The position numbers and the translations under genes are program-made. From positions 1-13,634 of the forward strand of contig SEHC01000017.1 in the NCBI GenBank assembly GCA_004173415.1: DNA of 13,634 nt. Direction: 5' to 3'. Each line of letters begins with the position of its first letter. Position 1 is the stretch's first letter. The notes beneath the pieces were generated by a model, which had not been told where the DNA came from, made no database searches, and worked only from the letters and a program-made list of their open reading frames with translations. Below, in pieces: positions 1 to 5,989 of the stretch. Origin of the DNA: Lysobacteraceae bacterium. Its GTDB lineage: Bacteria; Pseudomonadota; Gammaproteobacteria; Xanthomonadales; Xanthomonadaceae.

Positions 1-339
1 GTGCTGATCCCGTTCCTGACCTGCGCCATGGTCAGCCTGGTGGCGCTGATCACCGGTGCCGCCACCGGCATGAAGTTCCCGTTCGCCTCGCTCTGGTACA
101 CGGTCTGGTACCGCGGCGTGATGAGCATCGCCCCGGGCACCTGGTACGCGCTTCCGCAGGTCCGCGAGCAGGTCAAGCCGATCACCGTCAATGGTCCGGA
201 GGACCTGGCCAAGGCCATCGACATGAGCCAGAGCTGGCATGCGTTCCTGACCCTGGACCTGTGGCTGGGCGTGGCCTTCGGCGTGGCCTGCATCGTCGGT
301 GCCATCTACCTGCGCCGCTGGCGCGAACTGGCGGACTGA
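1..339 (+). CDS. Membrane protein, C-terminal part (possibly ABC-2-type permease)
   Basis: The frame is open from the first base and ends in TGA after 112 codons. The first codon is GTG, but nothing upstream is visible, so this is probably the 3' part of a longer gene and not a complete one. Two hydrophobic stretches look like membrane helices, at about residues 2-22 and 83-104. They flank a polar segment of about 60 residues with several aromatic residues (Trp/Tyr rich around 32-48). The protein ends in a short basic cytoplasmic-type tail (RRWRELAD). The layout of two helices around an extracytoplasmic loop resembles the last part of an ABC-2-type permease, but I see no diagnostic motif and this is a guess. 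A strong hairpin terminator follows ten bases after the stop, so the unit ends here. Confidence 0.6.
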   Translation: MLIPFLTCAMVSLVALITGAATGMKFPFASLWYTVWYRGVMSIAPGTWYALPQVREQVKPITVNGPEDLAKAIDMSQSWHAFLTLDLWLGVAFGVACIVGAIYLRRWRELAD

Positions 340-348
340 CCGGCTGGA

Positions 349-376
349 GGGACTGGCCACACTGGCCGGTCCCTTT
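349..376 (+). terminator. Rho-independent terminator after the membrane-protein gene
   Basis: A 10-bp stem (349-358 with 364-373, one G-T wobble, 5-base loop acact) is followed by TTT. An extra A-T pair extends its base (348 with 374). It lies ten bases after the upstream stop codon. The T tract is short, but stem strength and position fit an intrinsic terminator. Confidence 0.7.
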
Positions 377-410
377 CGCCCTATCCTTGCGCAGACCAAT
401 CGGGATCGCG

Positions 411-550
411 ATGTAGCGGCTGCTCCTGGCCACCGCGCTGTGCCCGCCGGTCTCCGCAGTGGCCGATCCGTGAATCCGACAACGACAACGACAAGGTCGT
501 CCTGGCTCAGCAGGACCAGGTACCAAGACCGAGCACCCATACGAGGCTCC
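411..550 (+). pseudogene. Possible decayed gene for a small exported protein
   Basis: Read from 411, the sequence is ATG, TAG, then codons for RLLLATALCPPVSAVADP, then TGA at 471-473. If the TAG were a lysine codon (AAG, one change), the result would be a textbook signal peptide: MKR, a hydrophobic core, and a V-S-A type cleavage site. GGGA at 402-405 could serve as Shine-Dalgarno. Third positions are almost all G or C, as in the real genes here. After a one-base shift, codons from 472 read ESDNDNDKVVLAQQDQ, also plausible protein, and this frame runs without a stop into the lipoprotein gene. A nonsense codon plus a frameshift would make this a remnant. It may equally be chance in GC-rich leader DNA; I recognise no family. 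Confidence 0.3.
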
Positions 551-552
551 AC

Positions 553-1242
553 ATGAAGACCATGCTTTCCACGGTTCTACCGCTTTCGCTTGCCGTCGCA
601 TTGCTGGCCGGTTGCAACCCCGGCGCCACCGTGGTCACCGACAGCGGCAGCGTGATCAAAGCCGGCGGCAAGGAGATCACCCTGCGCGCACCGGGCCAGC
701 CCGACGCGAAGATATCGGCGGCCGGCGACCTGGAAGTCGACGGCAAGGCGGTCGAAGTCGACGCCACGCAACGTGCATTGCTGCAGTCCTATCACCAGGG
801 AATGAGCGCGGTGACCGCAGAAGGCATCGCCATTGGCAAGCAGGGCGCCGCACTGGCCGGCAAGGCCGTCAGCGAAGCGATCAAGGGCGCGATCCGGGGC
901 GATACCGACAATGTCGAGAGCAAGGTCAAGGCCGATGCCGCCAGGATCAAGACGCAGGCGTTGCAGCTATGCAGGCACCTGGCCACGGTCAAGACGTCGC
1001 AGGATGCGCTGGCCGCCTCGCTTGCGGCGTTCAAGCCCTACGCCACGCTGAGCCAGTCCGATGTCGACGAGTGCGCAAGCGAACAGGACGACAGCTACGC
1101 CGCCGGCAAGGAGTTCGGTGGCACGCTGGGCAAGACGATCAAGGAAGCGCGCGACGAGCCCACCGGCATGAATGCGGCCGAGCAGGCCGATGCGGCCGCC
1201 ACCGAAGCCGAAGCCCCCGAAGCTGCCGCCAACAGCCGCTGA
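553..1242 (+). CDS. YggN/DUF2884-like lipoprotein
   Basis: 229-residue predicted lipoprotein. The N terminus is a lipoprotein signal with lipobox LLAGC; Cys21 would be lipidated, and Asn22 at +2 does not signal inner-membrane retention, so the outer-membrane inner leaflet is likely. The start is ATG 553, with GAGG at 543-546 six bases upstream. The body has a glycine-rich beta segment (about 30-68, with GDLEVDGKAVEVD), then QRALLQSYHQG, a helical region, and cysteines 140 and 174 that could pair. This order (short VDG segment, 'QR.LL..Y', late Cys-Cys region) resembles the YggN/DUF2884 family, whose function is unknown. The C-terminal 25 residues are Ala/Glu-rich and low in complexity. A small secreted-protein gene starts 42 bases downstream, probably in the same transcript. 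Confidence 0.8.
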   Translation: MKTMLSTVLPLSLAVALLAGCNPGATVVTDSGSVIKAGGKEITLRAPGQPDAKISAAGDLEVDGKAVEVDATQRALLQSYHQGMSAVTAEGIAIGKQGAALAGKAVSEAIKGAIRGDTDNVESKVKADAARIKTQALQLCRHLATVKTSQDALAASLAAFKPYATLSQSDVDECASEQDDSYAAGKEFGGTLGKTIKEARDEPTGMNAAEQADAAATEAEAPEAAANSR

Positions 1243-1271
1243 CCCCGGTTGCCGGATCGGTTGCCCACTGC

Positions 1272-1276
1272 AAGGA
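1272..1276 (+). promoter_or_regulatory. Ribosome binding site that decides the start of the small secreted protein
   Basis: AAGGA lies eight bases before GTG 1285. The in-frame upstream start at 1249 has no such site and would put 12 extra residues before the signal peptide, so GTG 1285 is preferred. Confidence 0.6.
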
Positions 1277-1284
1277 CCCCCACG

Positions 1285-1734
1285 GTGAAGCCAGCTTCCC
1301 GTGCAGTCTGCCTCGCCCTGGCCCTGGCCGTGCCAGTCGGCCAGGCCTGCGCCTCGGATGAGCCAGGACTCAACCAGTCCTTCCAGGACCATATCGCCTA
1401 CGTGGCGACTTTCGCGATGCCGGTACTGATCGAAAAATGCGCCGCCCTCGAGCCGGGCTTCCTGCAGAAGTCGGTGCCGCTGTACTTCCGCTACGTGAGT
1501 TCGCGCCAGGACCAGATCGAGCGCGGGCGGCTGCCGACCCTGGCCGAACTCGAGCCGGGGGAGTCGCTGCAGGCGTATCGCCAGGGGGTCCTCGCATCGC
1601 GCCTGGGCAAGCTGGACAGCGGCAGCCGCGAAGAGAAGCTGGCGATGTGCGAAGGCGCGCTTGCGTTGCTGTCCAGCGTCAGGCTGCCGGGCCAGTGGCC
1701 GCCACGCGAATCAGCTGGCGACAAGCCGCGCTAG
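1285..1734 (+). CDS. Small secreted protein of unknown function
   Basis: 149 residues from GTG 1285. The N terminus is a Sec signal peptide: MKPASR, an Ala/Leu/Val core, and an A-C-A cleavage site after about residue 23. The mature part is mainly helical and charged, with two cysteines (about residues 52 and 122) that could form a disulfide in the periplasm. I do not recognise the family. It starts 42 bases after the lipoprotein gene on the same strand with no terminator between, so the two are probably co-expressed and may share an envelope role; this is inferred from context only. Its stop codon TAG (1732-1734) overlaps the stop of the convergent fumC gene, so no separate terminator exists between them. 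Confidence 0.7.
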   Translation: MKPASRAVCLALALAVPVGQACASDEPGLNQSFQDHIAYVATFAMPVLIEKCAALEPGFLQKSVPLYFRYVSSRQDQIERGRLPTLAELEPGESLQAYRQGVLASRLGKLDSGSREEKLAMCEGALALLSSVRLPGQWPPRESAGDKPR

Positions 1735-3152
1735 CCGCCGCCACCCCCGGCCTTGCCGTGGATGCCGCCCCTGGACAACAGGACCGGATCCAACAGGGCC
1801 TTCAGGGTCTTTTCCGGCAATCCGGTGACCTCCATGGCCACTTCCAGCACGGGTCGGTTCTGCCGGTAGGCCTGCTTGGCGATGGCCGCGCCCTTTTCGT
1901 AACCGATGACCGGATTCAGCGCCGTCACCAGGATCGGATTGCGGTCGAGCGCCTCGCGGACATGCGCGTGGCGCACCTGCAGGCCGGCGATCGATGCATC
2001 CGCCAGCAGCCGCGAAACATTGCCCAGCAGGTTGATCGAATCGAGAAGGTTGGCCGCGATCAGCGGCACGGTCACGTTCAACTGGAAGTTGCCGGTCTGC
2101 CCGGCCACGGTGATCGCGGCATGGTGGCCGATGACCTGGGCGCAGACCATCACCGTGGCTTCGGGAATCACCGGGTTGACCTTGCCCGGCATGATCGAGC
2201 TGCCCGGCTGCAGGGCCGGCAGTTCGATCTCGCCCAGCCCGGCCAGCGGCCCGGAATTCATCCAGCGCAGATCGTTGGCGATCTTGATCAGGGCCACGGC
2301 CAGCGCATTGAGCTGGCCGGAGAGTTCCACCGCGTCATCCTGCGAGGCCAGCCCTTCGAACTTGTTGGCCGCCGATTCGAACCGGACCTTGGTGGACAAC
2401 GACAGGATCCGAGCCACCTTCGCGCCGAAACGCGGGTCGGCATTGATGCCGGTGCCGATCGCGGTGCCGCCGAGCGGCAGGCGACGCAGTCGCTTGAGGC
2501 TGTCGCCGATCCGGTCCTCGGCGGACTGCAGTTGCGCCGACCAGGTCGAGAGCTCCTGCTGGAAGGTCAGCGGCATCGCATCCATCAGGTGGGTACGGCC
2601 GGTCTTGACCACCCTGGCCAGCGACCTGCCGCGCCGGTCGATGACCCGGCGCAGGTGCCTGAGCGAAGGCAGCAGGTGTTCGACCACGGCCAGTTGCGCC
2701 GACACCCGCAGCGCGGTCGGGATCACGTCGTTGGAGCTCTGGCCGAGGTTGACATGGTCGTTGGCGTGGACCGGCGGCTTGCCTTGAACCGAAGCCAGGC
2801 GCGAGATGACCTCGTTGGCATTCATGTTCGACGAGGTACCCGAGCCTGTCTGGTAGATGTCGATCGGGAAATGCGCGTCGTATTCGCCGGCCGCAACCCG
2901 CATGGCAGCGGTGCCGATCGACTTGGCCACGCCCTTGGGCAGCAATCCCAAGCCGGCATTGGCTTCGGCCGCCGCGGCCTTGACCAGCCCTAGCGCACGG
3001 ATGAAGCCGCGCGGCATCGGCTGGCCTGAAATCGGGAAGTTCTGCACCGCCCGCTGGGTCTGCGCGCCCCACAGGGCTTCGGCGGGCACCTGCAGCTCGC
3101 CCATGCTGTCGTGCTCGATGCGCGTGCGCGCGGCGTGGATGCTGGGTTTCAT
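1731..3152 (-). CDS. fumC: Class II fumarate hydratase
   Basis: 473-residue fumarase C, catalysing reversible hydration of fumarate to L-malate in the TCA cycle as a cytosolic homotetramer that needs no iron-sulfur cluster. The three conserved regions are present: TGSGTSSNMNANEV (102-115), the GRTHLMDA segment with His188, and the family signature GSSIMPGKVNP (317-327) with the catalytic loop serine at 318. Residue numbers coincide with the E. coli enzyme. The start is supported by GGAG (3159-3162) six bases upstream. The C terminus ends in GKAGGGGG, a glycine run that looks like an added tail. It is divergent from purB, another member of the same superfamily, and its stop codon overlaps that of the convergent gene. 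The iron-sulfur class I fumarase is not in this window. Confidence 0.96.
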   Translation of the reverse strand: MKPSIHAARTRIEHDSMGELQVPAEALWGAQTQRAVQNFPISGQPMPRGFIRALGLVKAAAAEANAGLGLLPKGVAKSIGTAAMRVAAGEYDAHFPIDIYQTGSGTSSNMNANEVISRLASVQGKPPVHANDHVNLGQSSNDVIPTALRVSAQLAVVEHLLPSLRHLRRVIDRRGRSLARVVKTGRTHLMDAMPLTFQQELSTWSAQLQSAEDRIGDSLKRLRRLPLGGTAIGTGINADPRFGAKVARILSLSTKVRFESAANKFEGLASQDDAVELSGQLNALAVALIKIANDLRWMNSGPLAGLGEIELPALQPGSSIMPGKVNPVIPEATVMVCAQVIGHHAAITVAGQTGNFQLNVTVPLIAANLLDSINLLGNVSRLLADASIAGLQVRHAHVREALDRNPILVTALNPVIGYEKGAAIAKQAYRQNRPVLEVAMEVTGLPEKTLKALLDPVLLSRGGIHGKAGGGGG

Positions 3153-3203
3153 CGGATTCTCCGCCAGGGTTCACCGCCGGCGGCCTGGGCGGCGGTCGAT
3201 TCC

Positions 3204-3209
3204 AGCATA
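3204..3209 (-). promoter_or_regulatory. Candidate -10 box for fumC
   Basis: On the - strand this reads TATGCT, 51 bases before the fumC start codon, in an otherwise very GC-rich spacer. I see no convincing -35 partner, so this is only a candidate. Confidence 0.25.
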
Positions 3210-3237
3210 CGCCAGCGCCGCCGGCGGGCGCGTGGCG

Positions 3238-3243
3238 TAAACT
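3238..3243 (+). promoter_or_regulatory. Candidate -10 box for the purB operon
   Basis: TAAACT is the only A/T-rich hexamer near the purB start and would give a leader of about 24 bases before ATG 3274. No clear -35 box lies at the usual spacing. The 121-base fumC-purB gap must hold both divergent promoters. Confidence 0.3.
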
Positions 3244-3273
3244 AGCGCGCCCCCAAGCCTGCGATCGATCGAT

Positions 3274-4641
3274 ATGTCGGAAGCCGCCCTGCTCGCCCTT
3301 TCCCCGCTCGATGGCCGCTACGCGGGCAAGGTCGACGCGCTGAGGCCGATATTCTCCGAATACGGGCTGATCAGGGCCCGGGTAAAGGTCGAGATCGAAT
3401 GGCTGCTGGCCCTGGCCGCCGAGCCGGGCATCATCGAACTGCCGGCCTTCAGCGAAGCGGCCACGGCCAGGCTGCGGGCGCTGGCAGACGGTTTCGACGT
3501 GGCCGATGCAGCCCGGGTCAAGCAGATCGAGCGCACCACCAACCACGACGTCAAGGCAGTCGAGTACTTCATCAAGGAACGCCTGAAGGAGGACGCCGAA
3601 CTGGGGCCGGCGCTCGAGTTCGTACACTTCGCCTGCACCAGCGAGGACATCAACAACCTGAGCTACGCGCTGATGCTGGAACAGGCACGCAGCGAAGTCC
3701 TGCTGCCGGCACTGGACCAGGTGGTGGCCCGGCTGAGGGCGCTGGCCCATGCCCATGCAGGCCAGCCCATGCTCTCCCGCACCCACGGGCAGACCGCCTC
3801 GCCGACCACGCTGGGCAAGGAGATGGCCAACGTGGTCGCCCGCCTGGAGCGCCAGCGCAGGCAGATCGCCGCGGTCGAACTGACCGGCAAGATCAATGGC
3901 GCGGTCGGCAACTACAACGCGCACGTCGCTGCCTACCCCGAGATCGACTGGCCCGCGTTCGCCCAGCGCTTCATCGCCGGCCTCGGCGTGGTGTTCAACC
4001 CCTACACCACCCAGATCGAACCGCACGACAACGTCGCCGAGATCGGCGACGCCACGCGTCGCGCCAACACCATCCTGATCGACCTGGCCCGCGACATCTG
4101 GGGCTACATTTCGCTGGGCTACTTCAGGCAGTCGCTGAAGGAGGGCGAGGTCGGTTCCAGCACCATGCCGCACAAGGTCAACCCGATCGATTTCGAGAAC
4201 GCCGAAGGCAACCTGGGCCTGGCCAACGCCCTTTTCGGCCATTTCAGCGGCAAGCTGCCGATCAGCCGCTGGCAGCGCGACCTGACCGATTCGACCGTGC
4301 TGCGCGCCCTGGGCACCGCATTCGGCCACACCCTTGTGGCCCTGGATTCGCTGGCCAAGGGCCTGGACAAGCTGACCGTGGCGCCGGAGCGCCTGGACGC
4401 GGACCTGGACGCCTCTTGGGAAGTGCTGGCCGAGGCCGTGCAGACGGTGATGCGCCGGCATGGCCTGCCCAATCCCTACGAACAACTCAAGGCCCTGACC
4501 CGCGGCCAGGGCATCAACGCCGGCTCGATGCGCGCGTTCGTCGAATCGCTGGACCTGCCCGCCGACGCCCGGCGTGACCTGCTGCAGATGACCCCGGGCA
4601 GTTACACCGGCCTGGCGGCCCGCCTGGCCCGCGAGATCTGA
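3274..4641 (+). CDS. purB: Adenylosuccinate lyase
   Basis: 455 residues, essentially the E. coli PurB length (456). It splits SAICAR to AICAR and adenylosuccinate to AMP, releasing fumarate both times, in purine synthesis and the purine nucleotide cycle. Seen in the sequence: SPLDGRY near the N terminus, the TTNHDVKAVEYF segment (88-99), TSEDINN (122-128), SRTHGQTASPTT with His171 (general acid), and the superfamily signature GSSTMPHKVNP (294-304) with loop serine 295. These positions match the well-studied E. coli residues. No clear Shine-Dalgarno precedes ATG 3274; the bases before it are a GATCGATCGAT run. It heads a tight same-strand run: the next gene starts 20 bases after its stop with no terminator. 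Confidence 0.97.
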   Translation: MSEAALLALSPLDGRYAGKVDALRPIFSEYGLIRARVKVEIEWLLALAAEPGIIELPAFSEAATARLRALADGFDVADAARVKQIERTTNHDVKAVEYFIKERLKEDAELGPALEFVHFACTSEDINNLSYALMLEQARSEVLLPALDQVVARLRALAHAHAGQPMLSRTHGQTASPTTLGKEMANVVARLERQRRQIAAVELTGKINGAVGNYNAHVAAYPEIDWPAFAQRFIAGLGVVFNPYTTQIEPHDNVAEIGDATRRANTILIDLARDIWGYISLGYFRQSLKEGEVGSSTMPHKVNPIDFENAEGNLGLANALFGHFSGKLPISRWQRDLTDSTVLRALGTAFGHTLVALDSLAKGLDKLTVAPERLDADLDASWEVLAEAVQTVMRRHGLPNPYEQLKALTRGQGINAGSMRAFVESLDLPADARRDLLQMTPGSYTGLAARLAREI

Positions 4642-4661
4642 CCCACCCATCGGGCAACGGA

Positions 4662-5066
4662 ATGACGATGCAGTTCCTGGTCAACATCGACGTACCCGAC
4701 CTGGCTGCTGCACAGGCGCTTTACACCCGGGCCTTCGGCCTGGAGCTTGGGCGCCGCCTGGGCGATGGCGCTCTCGAACTGCTTGGCGCTGCGGCACCGA
4801 TCTACCTGTTGCACAACCCGCCGGGCTCCGTCGCAGCGGCGAAATCGCTCCGCGACTACGGACGGCACTGGACCCCGCTGCACCTGGACGTGGTGGTGGA
4901 ACACCTGGAACCTGCCCTGGCCCGCGCCCTCGGCGCCGGCATGGTGCAGGAAGACGAACTCCGCGAGACCCACTGGGGACGCATCGTGCGCCTGGCCGAC
5001 CCCTTCGGCCATGGCTGGTGCCTGCTGCAGTTTGTCGGACGCGGCTATGACGAGATCACTGCATGA
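4662..5066 (+). CDS. VOC (glyoxalase/bleomycin-resistance fold) protein
   Basis: 134 residues with the paired beta-alpha-beta-beta-beta modules of the vicinal oxygen chelate superfamily. The first strand is MQFLVNIDVPDLAAA, followed by YTRAFGLELGRR; the second half has HLDVVVEHLEPAL, then the family-typical LADPFGHGWCLLQF (111-124). Possible metal ligands are Glu39 and His74. The usual first-strand His/Glu site holds Asn8 and the last-strand site is Gln123, so the protein may bind metal poorly or act as a binding protein. The substrate is unknown. ATG 4662 is taken as start; ATG 4668 fits the GGAA at 4659-4662 better and is equally possible. Its stop overlaps the beta-lactamase start by four bases (ATGA), so the two are probably translationally coupled. 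A link to drug binding is only suggested by this neighbour. Confidence 0.85.
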   Translation: MTMQFLVNIDVPDLAAAQALYTRAFGLELGRRLGDGALELLGAAAPIYLLHNPPGSVAAAKSLRDYGRHWTPLHLDVVVEHLEPALARALGAGMVQEDELRETHWGRIVRLADPFGHGWCLLQFVGRGYDEITA

Positions 5067-5989
5067 AACCCTGCACCACCCTGGTCCGCGGCGCACTCGC
5101 GTTCACCCTGCCGCTGCTGGCCTTGCAGGCCGGCGCCGTCGAGGAACGCGTCGCGGCCACCGCGTCCTCCCCCCACTGCGCCGCCGACGCCGGCTGGAAC
5201 GATCCGGCCAGGCCGCTGCGCGTCCACGGCAACACCTGGTACGTCGGCACCTGCGGCATCAGCGCCCTGCTGCTGACTTCGCCGCAAGGCCACGTCCTGG
5301 TCGATGGCGCCACGCCACAGGCGGGCGCGCAGATCCTGGCCAATATCCGCGCGCTCGGTTTCAAGCCCGAGGATGTGCGCGCCATCGTCCTGTCGCACGA
5401 GCACGTCGACCACGCCGGCGGCCTGGCCGAACTGCAACGCGTCACCGGCGCCCCGGTGCTGGCGCGCGCGCCCGCGGTGCCGATCCTCCAGCGTGGCGCC
5501 AGCGATCGCAGTGATCCCCAGTTGCTCAGCCTGAAAGGATTCGCGCCGGTCGCCGGGGTGAAAGCCATCGCCGACGACGATGTGGTCCGCGTAGGCCCGC
5601 TGTCGCTGGCGGCGATCCCGACCCCGGGCCACACCCCTGGCGGCACCAGCTGGACCTGGCGTTCCTGCGATGCGAAGGACTGCCGGCAGCTGGTGTACGC
5701 CGACAGCCTGACCGCCATTTCCGACAAACACTATCGCTATGCCGACGACGCCTCGCACCCGGGCTACCTCGCTGCGTTCCGGCAGACCCTGGCCCGGGTC
5801 GCGGGGCTGGAATGCGACATCCTGGTTACCCCGCACCCGTCCGCGAGCCGCCTGTGGTCGCGCCTGGGCACGGGCGCCACTGAGCCGCTGGTCGACACCG
5901 CCGCGTGTCGCGGCTATGCGCACAAGGCCGCCGCGGTGCTGGACAAGCGCCTGGCCGAGGAAGCCGCCAACGTGGAGGCAACGCCATGA
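5063..5989 (+). CDS. bla: Subclass B3 metallo-beta-lactamase (L1-like)
   Basis: 308 residues. A Sec signal peptide (MKPCTTLVRG, then a Leu/Ala core, likely cut near A-G-A 23-25) predicts a periplasmic enzyme that hydrolyses beta-lactams; B3 enzymes usually include carbapenems. All zinc ligands are present. HEHVDH (112-117) supplies His112 and His114 for site 1 and Asp116 and His117 for site 2; His190 (PTPGHTPGGTSW) and His258 (DILVTPHPSAS) complete them. Cys251 and Cys282 match, from memory, the disulfide of Stenotrophomonas L1, and YADSLTA (212-218) matches its substrate-contact serine region. The start overlaps the VOC stop and the stop overlaps the roxA start, each as ATGA. There is no good Shine-Dalgarno, so translation probably relies on coupling. 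No AmpR-type regulator is next to it. B3 class is secure; spectrum is not shown by sequence. Confidence 0.93.
   Translation: MKPCTTLVRGALAFTLPLLALQAGAVEERVAATASSPHCAADAGWNDPARPLRVHGNTWYVGTCGISALLLTSPQGHVLVDGATPQAGAQILANIRALGFKPEDVRAIVLSHEHVDHAGGLAELQRVTGAPVLARAPAVPILQRGASDRSDPQLLSLKGFAPVAGVKAIADDDVVRVGPLSLAAIPTPGHTPGGTSWTWRSCDAKDCRQLVYADSLTAISDKHYRYADDASHPGYLAAFRQTLARVAGLECDILVTPHPSASRLWSRLGTGATEPLVDTAACRGYAHKAAAVLDKRLAEEAANVEATP
5974..5978 (+). promoter_or_regulatory. Ribosome binding site that decides the roxA start
   Basis: GGAGG lies seven bases before ATG 5986, inside the end of the beta-lactamase gene. It favours this start over an in-frame start at 5905, which would add 27 unrelated basic residues and a long overlap. 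Confidence 0.75.

Noticed and set aside
480..516. AACGAC short repeat and two overlapping small hairpins (488-500 and 499-516) before the lipoprotein
   Set aside because: Five- and six-bp stems overlapping by two bases could suggest a switch, but there is no terminator, no conserved core and they may be part of the possible decayed gene.
1246..1265. Direct repeat CGGTTGCC (1246-1253 and 1258-1265) between the lipoprotein and the small secreted protein
   Set aside because: Only eight bases, two copies, no symmetry or promoter context; expected by chance in GC-rich DNA.
1437..2993. A 518-codon open frame on the + strand opposite fumC
   Set aside because: Fully explained as an antisense shadow of fumC, with His/Gln/Arg/Gly-rich composition typical of such shadows.
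3263..3273. GATCGATCGAT run just before the purB start
   Set aside because: Looks like a small repeat or methylation cluster, but it is too short to support a regulatory claim.
2335..4650. A 771-codon open frame on the - strand across purB and part of fumC
   Set aside because: Antisense shadow of purB that then overlaps fumC in a different frame; no recognisable domain.
5905..5985. N-terminal extension of RoxA from an in-frame start
   Set aside because: The 27 extra residues are a basic out-of-frame shadow of the beta-lactamase tail; ATG 5986 has GGAGG and the ATGA overlap seen at the neighbouring junctions.
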